Source: CAYIYO01 sp964367715 (GTDB lineage: Bacteria; Chlamydiota; Chlamydiia; Chlamydiales; Criblamydiaceae). From it: DNA of 17,604 nt. This document shows, piece by piece, positions 1-5,542 of this stretch. The position numbers and the translations under genes are program-made. How positions within the stretch are numbered: the first letter of the stretch is position 1; each line of letters starts with the position of its first letter. The notes under the pieces were generated by a model that saw only the letters and a program-made list of their open reading frames with translations, ran no database searches and was not told the origin of the DNA. The stretch lies in assembly GCA_964367715.1 (NCBI GenBank), contig CAYIYO010000037.1, positions 1-17,604 of the forward strand, read 5' to 3'.

Positions 1-1
1 G

Positions 2-58
2 GCTGACGTGTCTATGCTGTCTTTAGTAGATTTGTATAGGTTTTTAGAAGCGGCATAA
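2..58 (+). CDS. 3' end of an unidentified protein-coding gene (partial)
   Basis: An open frame enters from the left edge and stops at TAA (56-58). It gives the C-terminal residues ADVSMLSLVDLYRFLEAA. The leucine-rich amphipathic tail looks like the end of a real protein, and a T-rich stretch follows, as expected after a gene end. Eighteen residues are too few to assign a family. It could also be a chance open frame, since nothing upstream is visible. Confidence 0.35.
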   Translation, partial: ADVSMLSLVDLYRFLEAA

Positions 59-71
59 GGTAAAGATCGAG

Positions 72-90
72 AGGGAACACTCCTTTTTTT
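72..90 (+). terminator. weak intrinsic terminator candidate
   Basis: A five-pair stem (72-76 with 81-85, one G-U pair, four-base loop) runs into a T-tract ending at 90. A second T-tract lies at about 104-112. The position, just after the stop at 56-58 and before the AbiE promoter, fits a terminator for the upstream gene. The stem is short, so this is tentative. Confidence 0.3.
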
Positions 91-118
91 ACTAGAAACA
101 CACCTTTTTTTTGATCCC

Positions 119-155
119 CAAAACCTACCCACTTGACTTAATTGGGTAGATTTTG
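119..155. repeat. palindromic repeat L, likely AbiE operator
   Basis: The arms CAAAACCTACCCA (119-131) and TGGGTAGATTTTG (143-155) are inverted with one mismatch around an 11-base centre. The -35 hexamer of the abiE promoter lies in the centre, and the right arm fills the spacer between -35 and -10. A protein bound here would occlude RNA polymerase. AbiEi antitoxins of the type IV family are known to repress their own operon by binding inverted repeats, so this is the natural operator. A related palindrome lies downstream of the toxin gene at 1696-1744. Confidence 0.7.
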
Positions 156-161
156 TAGAAT
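133..161 (+). promoter_or_regulatory. abiE promoter, probably giving a leaderless mRNA
   Basis: TTGACT (133-138) and TAGAAT (156-161) are separated by exactly 17 bases, close to the sigma-70/sigma-66 consensus. Six bases after the -10 comes the A of the abiEi ATG at 168, the expected transcription start. The mRNA would then begin at or next to the start codon. An AGGA lies at 163-166, but it is only one base from the ATG and would be largely outside such a transcript. The start is inferred from hexamer spacing alone. Confidence 0.65.
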
Positions 162-167
162 TAGGAT

Positions 168-761
168 ATGAGAAAATCAAAGTATATAAAGCATTTAGCG
201 CCATTTCATCACGTTCCTTTCTTTACTGCAAAGGAGGCGGAAGGACAGGATATTCCTAGGCATGCACTTTCTTATTTGGTAAGAAAAGGTGCTTTGGAAC
301 GAATTTATCCAGGAGCTTACCGCTTTCCCGAATATGAACCAGAAGTCGAATTTCAGTGGGAAAACTTGGCATTGGTTGCAGTGAGTATTCCAGATGGTGT
401 GATCTGTTTAATTTCCGCGCTTTGTTATCATGATTTAACAGACCAAGTGATGCGAGAGATTTGGATTGCCGTACCTCATGAGTCCTACCCGCCAAAGCGG
501 CCCAACACCAGAATCGTCAGAATGCGCAACATTGATCTTGGAAAGATTCCTATCGCTTTAGGAGAGCATCATGTGCAGATTTTCGATCGAGAGCGTTGTG
601 TTCTTGACGCATTTCGCTATCTCAGTAAGGAAATTGCTATAAAAGCCATCCAAAGATATTTACAAAGCACGAATTACAAGCCTAACCTAAAGAAATTAGG
701 CGCGTATGCAAAGGCATTACGTGTGAACATCACCCCCTACATTTTGGCGTATACAACATGA
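168..761 (+). CDS. abiEi: AbiEi-family antitoxin / transcriptional repressor
   Basis: This is the 197-residue antitoxin of an AbiE toxin-antitoxin pair. In the family, AbiEi counteracts the AbiEii nucleotidyltransferase without forming a stable complex (type IV) and represses the operon through its N-terminal winged helix. Here residues about 16-55 have the typical winged-helix layout: an FTAKEAE helix start, then SYLVRKGALERIYPGAYRFP, the helix-wing pattern of the family. The rest matches the usual C-terminal antitoxin domain only in a general way. The stop overlaps the toxin start (ATGA, 758-761), a sign of translational coupling. The next Met lies near residue 94, beyond the winged helix, so the ATG at 168 is the only sensible start even though no ribosome site is well placed. 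The role in phage defence or plasmid stability is inferred from relatives. Confidence 0.85.
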   Translation: MRKSKYIKHLAPFHHVPFFTAKEAEGQDIPRHALSYLVRKGALERIYPGAYRFPEYEPEVEFQWENLALVAVSIPDGVICLISALCYHDLTDQVMREIWIAVPHESYPPKRPNTRIVRMRNIDLGKIPIALGEHHVQIFDRERCVLDAFRYLSKEIAIKAIQRYLQSTNYKPNLKKLGAYAKALRVNITPYILAYTT

Positions 762-1624
762 CATCAGATTTAGAAAAATCCTTTAAAGCCAAACTTCGCG
801 CAATCGCAAAAGAAAAAAATCGCGATCCTGCAGATCTCTGGCAAAATCTCACACTGGAGCGTTTTCTCGTACGCTTGGCTAAATCGGAGTACCGTAAACA
901 TTTTGTCTTAAAAGGCGGCATCCTCTTATCCAAGTACATCGAAATTGGAAGAGAAACAACCGATTTAGATTTTCTTGCACGGAAGATGAATAATGAAGTC
1001 GTCGGGATGAAGATCATTTTTGAAAAAATTGCAAGCATTGACCTCCAAGATGGTTTTTCATTTAGAGAGATTAAAGTTGGTGAACTTGCTCATCCGCATA
1101 TGGGATATCCAGGATTAGAGGTGTCGATGATGGCTTATTTTGGTCGGACGAGGTTTAAAGTTTCCATCGATATTGGATTCGGAGATATTGTCGACCCTAT
1201 TGAATACTCAATCCCTCTTACAACTTCTTCTAAAGGCGGCCTTTTCGAAGGAAACGTTACGCTCTCTTGTTACCCAAAGGAATTTATTTTTGCGGAAAAA
1301 TTAGAGACGATTGTCCACCGAGGATCGTTCAATAGTCGCATGAAAGACTTTCATGACCTTCATTCAATGATATCCTCCCCGGACTTACTTTCTTTTAGCA
1401 ACCTCGAAGGGATTATCCACATGGTATTCGAGCATCGAGAAACCAAACTTACCCTGCCAATTACCTTCGAAAAGGATGAAATGAATCGAATGCAGAATTT
1501 TTGGAACGAATACCTAAAAAATTTACGTGCAGAAAATCTAGCGCAGCTACCCGAAAATTTTGCTAATGCTATTGCTAAAATCAATAATTGGCTCCGATTA
1601 AATACAGGGATAATCAGCTCGTGA
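758..1624 (+). CDS. abiEii: AbiEii/AbiGii-family nucleotidyltransferase toxin
   Basis: A 288-residue toxin of the DNA polymerase beta-like nucleotidyltransferase superfamily. Characterised relatives are GTP-binding nucleotidyltransferases, and some modify tRNA to stop growth. Motif I is visible as LKGGILLSKY (51-60, Gly53-Gly54), followed by the metal-binding pair Asp69 and Asp71 in TTDLDF. A third acidic site is likely Asp138 in VSIDIG. Family motifs continue with EFIFAEKLETIV (175-186) and the RMKDFHDL segment (194-201). The length is normal and all expected acidic residues are present, so the enzyme is probably active. It is co-transcribed with abiEi through a 4-base overlap. A full palindromic hairpin follows about 70 bases after the stop. 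Confidence 0.88.
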   Translation: MTSDLEKSFKAKLRAIAKEKNRDPADLWQNLTLERFLVRLAKSEYRKHFVLKGGILLSKYIEIGRETTDLDFLARKMNNEVVGMKIIFEKIASIDLQDGFSFREIKVGELAHPHMGYPGLEVSMMAYFGRTRFKVSIDIGFGDIVDPIEYSIPLTTSSKGGLFEGNVTLSCYPKEFIFAEKLETIVHRGSFNSRMKDFHDLHSMISSPDLLSFSNLEGIIHMVFEHRETKLTLPITFEKDEMNRMQNFWNEYLKNLRAENLAQLPENFANAIAKINNWLRLNTGIISS

Positions 1625-1956
1625 TAAACCTTATTTATCCGAACCGTGGTATAACCCACAATCAAAACCATGACTTTGTGGTCTTATTTTTTATGATTCA
1701 CCAAAACCTACCCGATAATATTAAGTGGGTAGGTTTTAGTGAATTCAATAATGATAGAGCACATTAAGGACCTCCACTCCGCTGGGCTGCATTCCGACCT
1801 TCGCTGTAAGATGCCGGCTCTTTGAGCCTGATGCAAATCATTACTTACCTTGGACTCCCCAAAATGCCAAAATCCAGTATTATGGCAGCAATAAAAACCT
1901 TATCAAAGGCGCCGTGATAGTCATACACAACTTGGGTTAGTAAGTAAACCAATTTT
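1625..1956. other. gene-poor stretch with possible relic of a repeated element
   Basis: Apart from the palindrome at 1696-1744 no gene is convincing here. On the minus strand an open frame runs from about 1876 down to a TAG at 1708-1710 and reads HQAQRAGILQRRSECSPAEW followed by RSLMCSIIIEF. It has no good start and ends inside the palindrome. A small hairpin GGCTC-TTT-GAGCC lies at about 1815-1827. The higher GC content and the odd open frames suggest a decayed repeated element, but I cannot identify it. Confidence 0.3.
1696..1744. repeat. palindromic repeat R, downstream partner of the AbiE operator repeat
   Basis: AAAACCTACCC (1703-1713) and GGGTAGGTTTT (1727-1737) are perfect inverted arms. 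Pairing extends through ATTCAC (1696-1701) and GTGAAT (1739-1744), giving 18-base arms with one mismatch. The core matches the repeat at 119-155, and both copies follow a T-rich run and a GAT. This copy lacks the -35 and -10 hexamers. It could be a transcription end hairpin (no U-tract is seen), a second operator, or the right boundary of a mobile AbiE cassette. Confidence 0.7.
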
Positions 1957-2565
1957 TTAATTCTCAGGATGGCGAGGATGTAGGTTGTCCTGGCGGCGCC
2001 ATTCTTCTTGACGGCGACGTTCATCATCGCGTGCGCGTTCTTCTACTTCACGTTCGCGCTGTTGTTTATCCCACCGTTCTTGGTCGGTTTGGCGACGGAA
2101 AAATGTCGGGTTGTCGTTGCCTGGGTGGATTTGCTCTAAGGGGGTATCTTTTTGAGTTTTCCAATTTCGATAAAAATCGCTTGGGGGAGTCGTGTTAAGA
2201 TACCTTTCTTCCCCAGGAGTTAACGTCTCGGAAGATTTTTCGGGGGCGATATATTCGTTAAAGCGTTGTTCACTCAGATTTAAAGGGGTTGTTGTTGGGA
2301 GATTCGGGCTGTTCTCGTAAGGGTAGGATTCTAATGTGGTTGTTGGTGAAGTCCCTTCTGGCGACGCTCTTTCTTGGGGGGATTGGTTTGAAGAGCTTTG
2401 ATTGGAAGGCGTTCGATTCGTTTCTTTAACTCCTTTCCCATTCTGAATTGGCGCTGCGCGCGGGGCTGTTTGTATCTGTTCTGCGCCGGTGACGCTTGTG
2501 AGACTACCTGTCATCAAGCAGCAAAGTGCAATGGAAGAAATAAGGGTGCGTTTATTTTGTGACAT
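1957..2565 (-). CDS. hypothetical secreted protein, disordered, charged C-terminus
   Basis: I recognise no family. The 202-residue product starts with a Sec-type signal peptide: a basic MSQNKR start, a hydrophobic ISSIALCCLMTGSLTS core, and likely cleavage after the Ala in VTGA near residue 28. The mature part is low complexity. About residues 30-125 are rich in Pro, Ser, Thr and Asn. The last 45 residues are strongly charged (runs such as QREREVEERARDDERRRQEE) and probably helical or coiled-coil. AGGA lies seven bases before the ATG. It is encoded downstream of omcB but separated from it by the terminator at 2625-2662, and has its own -10 box. The composition fits a periplasmic, surface or secreted host-interaction protein, but that is inference. 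Confidence 0.7.
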   Translation of the reverse strand: MSQNKRTLISSIALCCLMTGSLTSVTGAEQIQTAPRAAPIQNGKGVKETNRTPSNQSSSNQSPQERASPEGTSPTTTLESYPYENSPNLPTTTPLNLSEQRFNEYIAPEKSSETLTPGEERYLNTTPPSDFYRNWKTQKDTPLEQIHPGNDNPTFFRRQTDQERWDKQQREREVEERARDDERRRQEEWRRQDNLHPRHPEN

Positions 2566-2585
2566 ATAGTGGTCCTGAAATAATT

Positions 2586-2591
2586 ATTATA
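2586..2591 (-). promoter_or_regulatory. -10 box of the secreted hypothetical protein gene
   Basis: On the minus strand TATAAT lies about 20 bases upstream of the start codon at 2565. The best hexamer 17 bases further upstream (TGGCTA, 2609-2614) matches the -35 consensus at only three positions. The gene therefore probably has its own, weakly specified promoter after the omcB terminator. Confidence 0.4.
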
Positions 2592-2624
2592 TAACCTTTA
2601 TTAAAATGTAGCCAGCATTTATCC

Positions 2625-2662
2625 CCAAAAAAAAGCGGACTTCACTTTCGTGAAGCCCGCTT
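2625..2662 (-). terminator. intrinsic terminator of the omcA-omcB operon
   Basis: On the minus strand a 13-pair stem (2650-2662 with 2633-2645, one G-U pair) closes a GAAA tetraloop. An eight-base U-tract follows at once (2625-2632). It lies 28 bases after the omcB stop codon. This is a textbook Rho-independent terminator and marks the operon end. Confidence 0.92.
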
Positions 2663-2689
2663 CCGCACTCAGCAACGCTTACGCGGTGC

Positions 2690-4255
2690 TTAGTTTACTA
2701 TTGTGCTCTCTTGTTGTACGATCGGCTTCGTGATAGAAGCTGATGTAATCTCTGCAATGACGCGTGCATCACCAGAAGATTTCGCTCTCGCTGTTACGCG
2801 GTAGCTTAATTTCTGTCTTGGTGCGAAGTTGTCATATGCATCAAAAGTCACCGTCTGGCCAGAGATCTTACCAGCAACATCACCACTGATGCTTTCTGGT
2901 ACAATTTCTGGTGGGAAACGGACAACCAATACAACTTTATTGTCGGACTCAGATCCTTGGTTCGTTACATCGATGTTGTAGCTTGTAGGCTCACCGATGC
3001 AGATAGGATCCGCTGTATCATTGATACATGCTGTAAGAGCTGGGCGCCCTTTCCAACGTGTCGTCACTTCAGCACAGTCTGTGCAACCTTGGCAGTTGTT
3101 GACGGATACACGGTTAGTGTAGCAGCCAGGTGTGCAAGTTGTTAGAGTAAGTGCAAAAGAAACCTTTTCACCAGGATTCAATTGCTTCATTCTCCAAACA
3201 GCTTGGCTGCCATTGATCTTAGCACCGTTAGCGCTGACAATTGATGTCATGCTTGGTGTGCAATCAGTGACAACGACTTCTGTCAAAGGCTTGTCCCCAG
3301 TGTTGGTAACAGTGATGACGTAGTCAGCATTTTTACCAATCTGGACTTCTTTTGGACCAGTCTTTTCAATTTTAACACACTCTAAACAGACCACGCACTT
3401 TGATTGGCAAGAGGTAGGATCAGCATTGCACGCTGTTACTTTAACAGTGTTGCAAACTTCGCCTCTTCTTACCGCTGTGAAGCACATGTTGACTGTTTTT
3501 GTCTGGCATGGCTCTAGGCATCCCAAGTTGTAAGTTAATGTTCTTAACCCACTTGCATGTTCTAGAGGCTCAGGCACGTCATCTGTTACAACAACACCTG
3601 TTGCTGTGCAGCTACCACGGTTTGTGACAGTGACAGTGTAGTTCATTGGCTCACCCAATTTGCATTCATTAGGACCACACTTTGTGCAGGTTAACACCGG
3701 CTTAGCGCAGAGTAATGAACAAAAACGGACAGGCGTTGCAGTGGCGCAGAAGCAAGCGCATAGCTCGCCTTCGCATTCACACTTCAACCAAACTTTCGCT
3801 GGAATGCAATCACCCTTGTTCATATGAGGGATTGTCCATGTTAGTTTGCGGCCTTCAACCTTCGCTTCAGGAGTGCTTCTTACGAAGCTAACGCCTTCAG
3901 GAAGTGTTGTATGGATGACTACATCGCACACATCATCACATGCTTTAATAGTGAACTCTAATGGATATTGTTCACCAAGCATGCACATTTCTGGATTGGT
4001 TGCGCGGATGGTGATGCCATCAACGCAGCACAATTCATTTCTTGATGGGTGTTTGCACTTATGGGCCGGCTTACAAAGCGGCTCCACGCATGCATCAGGG
4101 CAAACGGCTTCGCAAGGTTCATTGCAAACCGGTTGACATGGGCGCTCACAAACAGGCACTGTATCACAGCAACTGTTGGTTGAGCAACCAACCCATAAGA
4201 GTGCCGTCGCGCACAAAAAGAGCAACGAAGTTAACACTCGTAGTTGTTTTCTCAT
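2690..4255 (-). CDS. omcB: OmcB-type 60-kDa cysteine-rich outer membrane protein
   Basis: OmcB is the large cysteine-rich protein of the chlamydial outer-envelope complex. Disulfide links among these proteins replace peptidoglycan as the rigid layer of elementary bodies, and in Chlamydia OmcB also acts as an adhesin. The 521 residues include a signal peptide ending near LLWVGC, an N-terminal cysteine cluster (about residues 24-77), and then four beta-sandwich (DUF11-like) repeats recognisable by YTVTVTNRG, YVITVTNTGD and YNIDVTNQGS with following VVVTD strands. I count about 45 cysteines outside the signal core, and none in the last roughly 95 residues. LWVGC resembles a poor lipobox, so lipidation is possible but doubtful. 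AAGGAG lies eight bases before the ATG. It is the last gene after two omcA-like genes, then a terminator. In Chlamydia the equivalent genes are expressed late in development. Confidence 0.95.
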   Translation of the reverse strand: MRKQLRVLTSLLFLCATALLWVGCSTNSCCDTVPVCERPCQPVCNEPCEAVCPDACVEPLCKPAHKCKHPSRNELCCVDGITIRATNPEMCMLGEQYPLEFTIKACDDVCDVVIHTTLPEGVSFVRSTPEAKVEGRKLTWTIPHMNKGDCIPAKVWLKCECEGELCACFCATATPVRFCSLLCAKPVLTCTKCGPNECKLGEPMNYTVTVTNRGSCTATGVVVTDDVPEPLEHASGLRTLTYNLGCLEPCQTKTVNMCFTAVRRGEVCNTVKVTACNADPTSCQSKCVVCLECVKIEKTGPKEVQIGKNADYVITVTNTGDKPLTEVVVTDCTPSMTSIVSANGAKINGSQAVWRMKQLNPGEKVSFALTLTTCTPGCYTNRVSVNNCQGCTDCAEVTTRWKGRPALTACINDTADPICIGEPTSYNIDVTNQGSESDNKVVLVVRFPPEIVPESISGDVAGKISGQTVTFDAYDNFAPRQKLSYRVTARAKSSGDARVIAEITSASITKPIVQQESTIVN

Positions 4256-4346
4256 GAGAAAAACTCCTTGTTATTTTTGGAGGTAGATGTTTGAAACTTC
4301 TTCATCCGATTTCGTTTCATTTCACCGTTCTCGTCTGGCAATGTTC

Positions 4347-4421
4347 AGGTCGGCTTTAGAAGACCTAGTCGTTTCATGATTAAATCCTGAAACGATCCAG
4401 GTCTTCTAAACGATTGAACCT
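4347..4421 (-). repeat. long stem-loop in the omcB leader (hairpin 2)
   Basis: TTTAGAAGACCTAGTCGTTTCA (4355-4376) pairs with 4388-4410 around an 11-base loop. About 20 of 22 positions pair, with one small internal bulge. A few outer pairs (4347-4350 with 4418-4421) may extend the stem. On the transcribed strand no U-run follows, so it does not look like a terminator. It may be an RNase III or other processing site, or an mRNA-stability element. Confidence 0.75.
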
Positions 4422-4435
4422 CTACCTTCGTTATT

Positions 4436-4461
4436 CACGAAAGAACTCATGTTCTCTCGTG
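4436..4461 (-). repeat. short stem-loop in the omcB leader (hairpin 3)
   Basis: CACGAAAGAAC (4436-4446) and GTTCTCTCGTG (4451-4461) are inverted around a 4-base loop. The single mismatch becomes a G-U pair in minus-strand RNA, which suggests the structure acts in the omc transcript rather than as DNA or plus-strand RNA. Confidence 0.65.
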
Positions 4462-4587
4462 TCGAACAGAGTGTTAATTACGTCACATCCAAGAAGCGAA
4501 CTTCCCTTTTGTGAACCACTTACTTATTGTATTGTCTGATGATGCACTTGTGGTGTCCCATCCGACTCTACTCACAGGTTAACTGTC

Positions 4588-4627
4588 CCTGTTTTAGTAG
4601 AAAAACTTTTTCCTCTACTAAAACAGG
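4588..4627 (-). repeat. perfect 14-bp stem-loop just after omcA-like 2 (hairpin 4)
   Basis: CCTGTTTTAGTAGA (4588-4601) is perfectly inverted at 4614-4627 around a 12-base loop. It lies about 54 bases after the stop of omcA-like 2. No U-tract follows on the minus strand. The position suits a 3'-end stabiliser of a processed omcA transcript. Confidence 0.72.
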
Positions 4628-4680
4628 AGCATTTAAGCTCTAGTTTCATTGCGCGGCACCGCAAGGCACCGCGTCAACGT

Positions 4681-4887
4681 CTAATAGGCGTAGTTCGAAG
4701 GATCACAGCACGTGTCATCCCACACATGAGGACTCACTTGGCAGTGAGGTCTTTGCTCTGGGCAAGGGCGAGGAGCACACTGTTTTGGACAAGGATCGCA
4801 AGAAGGATTACACCAGTCAAAGCAGCCGCAACCCGTAAAGACGAATGCTGTCATGCCAAGAGCAATCATGGATACCATTGCTTTCAT
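4681..4887 (-). CDS. OmcA-type small cysteine-rich lipoprotein (copy 2)
   Basis: A 68-residue lipoprotein like the chlamydial 9-kDa OmcA, which partners OmcB in the disulfide-linked envelope. The hydrophobic segment MIALGMTAFVFTGC contains a lipobox (FTGC, Cys20), giving a 49-residue mature lipoprotein with ten cysteines in motifs such as DPCPKQCAPRPC. I chose the ATG at 4887 because GGAGAG lies four bases upstream. An in-frame ATG at 4920 would add 11 residues but has only a weak AAGAG site and makes an unusually long signal peptide. The tail DTCCDPSNYAY is less cysteine-dense than copy 1. It lies between omcA-like 1 and omcB in the same orientation. Family assignment rests on composition and context, since such short proteins have little alignable sequence. 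Confidence 0.82.
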   Translation of the reverse strand: MKAMVSMIALGMTAFVFTGCGCFDWCNPSCDPCPKQCAPRPCPEQRPHCQVSPHVWDDTCCDPSNYAY

Positions 4888-4956
4888 TTTTCTCTCCGAT
4901 TTTTTCAAAATATTCTTCATTTTTCTCTTATCACAATTTAAACGTTATCAAACACA

Positions 4957-4995
4957 TTTGTAACGGAATCCTCTAACAGAAGATTCCGTTACAAA
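4957..4995 (-). repeat. 18-bp stem-loop between the two omcA-like genes (hairpin 1)
   Basis: 4957-4974 and 4978-4995 are inverted with a 3-base loop. The core TTTGTAACGGAATC is perfect, and the only mismatch becomes a G-U pair in minus-strand RNA. It starts nine bases after the stop codon of omcA-like 1. No strong U-tract follows (the next bases read TGTGTTTG), so read-through is likely. It could set the ratio of upstream to downstream message. Confidence 0.75.
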
Positions 4996-5003
4996 AACTA
5001 CCA

Positions 5004-5198
5004 TTAGTTAGCGCAAGGATCGCAAGGATTGCAAGGCTTAGGACAGCATGGTTTCGGTGGGCATGGCTTAGGGCAGCATGGTTTTGGAGCGCATGGTTTT
5101 GGGCAAGGATCGCAGCATGGATCATTGTCGCAGCAGCAGCCAGTTAATACAAAAGCTGTCACTAATAAAGCTGATAATGTAGTGAGTTTTTTTAACAT
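5004..5198 (-). CDS. omcA: OmcA-type small cysteine-rich lipoprotein (copy 1)
   Basis: A 64-residue lipoprotein. The signal peptide MLKKLTTLSALLVTAFVLTG ends in a clear lipobox (LTGC, Cys21). The mature 44 residues contain 15 cysteines, arranged in Pro-Lys-Pro-Cys units (KPCAPKPCCPKPCPPKPCC), with DPC motifs at both ends. Chlamydial OmcA is likewise a small lipid-anchored cysteine-rich protein encoded just upstream of omcB, and it cross-links with it in elementary bodies. AGGAG lies about six bases before the ATG. It is the first gene of the omcA-omcA-omcB unit. The internal Pro-Lys-Pro-Cys units are nearly identical at DNA level, so this gene could change length by slippage. Confidence 0.85.
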   Translation of the reverse strand: MLKKLTTLSALLVTAFVLTGCCCDNDPCCDPCPKPCAPKPCCPKPCPPKPCCPKPCNPCDPCAN

Positions 5199-5542
5199 CG
5201 GATCTCCTAATGTTTTTTGTTGTTGTTGACTAACTTATAAACCATTTCTTTGATTGTCGTATTTCGGGGGCAATATTATTGCCGGACAATGCCGTCAAAC
5301 AAAAAAGGATTTACCTTCTGTAGATACGGATATACAAATAATTCTTCCACTATAATCTACGTTTTTTTTGATTTTTTTTATCTCAATTTTGTAAATCTCT
5401 CTCCAACAACATTTTATAAAAAAAGCACAAAAAAAGAATTGTCGTTAGGAGTTAGCTCAGAATAATGTATCAGCGTGATCTTGATTTTTGAAAAATTAGA
5501 AGAGAAATGAAACGTAAAAAAAATGACGTAAGATGTTAACGC
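5199..5542. other. upstream region of the omc operon, AT-rich, no gene
   Basis: On the minus strand this holds the omcA ribosome site, a TATAAG -10-like box (5234-5239) without a recognisable -35, and a dyad at 5269-5283. From about 5345 to 5440 it is long A and T runs with no coding signal. Small open frames here have skewed composition and no ribosome site. A late, activator- or repressor-controlled promoter would be expected here by analogy with Chlamydia omcAB. Confidence 0.5.
5269..5283. promoter_or_regulatory. operator-like dyad upstream of omcA
   Basis: GGCAATATTATTGCC is a perfect 6+3+6 dyad, about 30 bases upstream of the -10-like TATAAG and 71 bases upstream of the omcA start. Its size and symmetry fit a dimeric regulator site. 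In Chlamydia the late regulator EUO represses omcAB, but I cannot say that this dyad is its site. Confidence 0.4.

Larger units (their letters stand above)
4256..4680 (-). other. 425-bp structured spacer between omcA-like 2 and omcB
   Basis: No gene is seen here. The region is dominated by three long hairpins, listed separately, and the omcB ribosome site AAGGAG at its end. It acts as the 3' untranslated region of omcA-like 2 and the leader of omcB. No U-tract follows any of the hairpins on the minus strand, and no convincing promoter was found, so either read-through from upstream or an unseen promoter supplies omcB. Confidence 0.6.

Noticed and set aside
1745..1835. Minus-strand GGTCGGAATGCAGCCC resembles the core of the signal recognition particle RNA.
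   Set aside because: Several bases of the invariant loop are missing and the closing pair of the GGAA tetraloop is not formed. No flanking long stem was found.
1845..2027. 60-residue minus-strand frame overlapping the end of the secreted protein gene.
   Set aside because: Overlaps a better-supported gene in another frame and has no family match. Its end falls in the suspected relic element.
3846..4257. Plus-strand open frames of 71-96 residues opposite omcB.
   Set aside because: Shadows caused by the cysteine- and threonine-rich codons of omcB. No ribosome sites or protein-like features.
5030..5120. CRISPR-like short repeats in the omcA region.
   Set aside because: The repeats are codon repeats of a Pro-Lys-Pro-Cys protein, with no spacers of uniform length.
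5029..5229. Plus-strand frame with Gly-His-Gly repeats opposite omcA-like 1.
   Set aside because: It is the reverse reading of the Pro-Lys-Pro-Cys repeat, and the lipoprotein on the minus strand has the signal peptide and ribosome site.
5250..5465. 71-residue plus-strand frame in the AT-rich spacer before nadK.
   Set aside because: Composition follows the A/T runs, there is no ribosome site, and the hydrophobic stretch is just poly-T translated as Phe.
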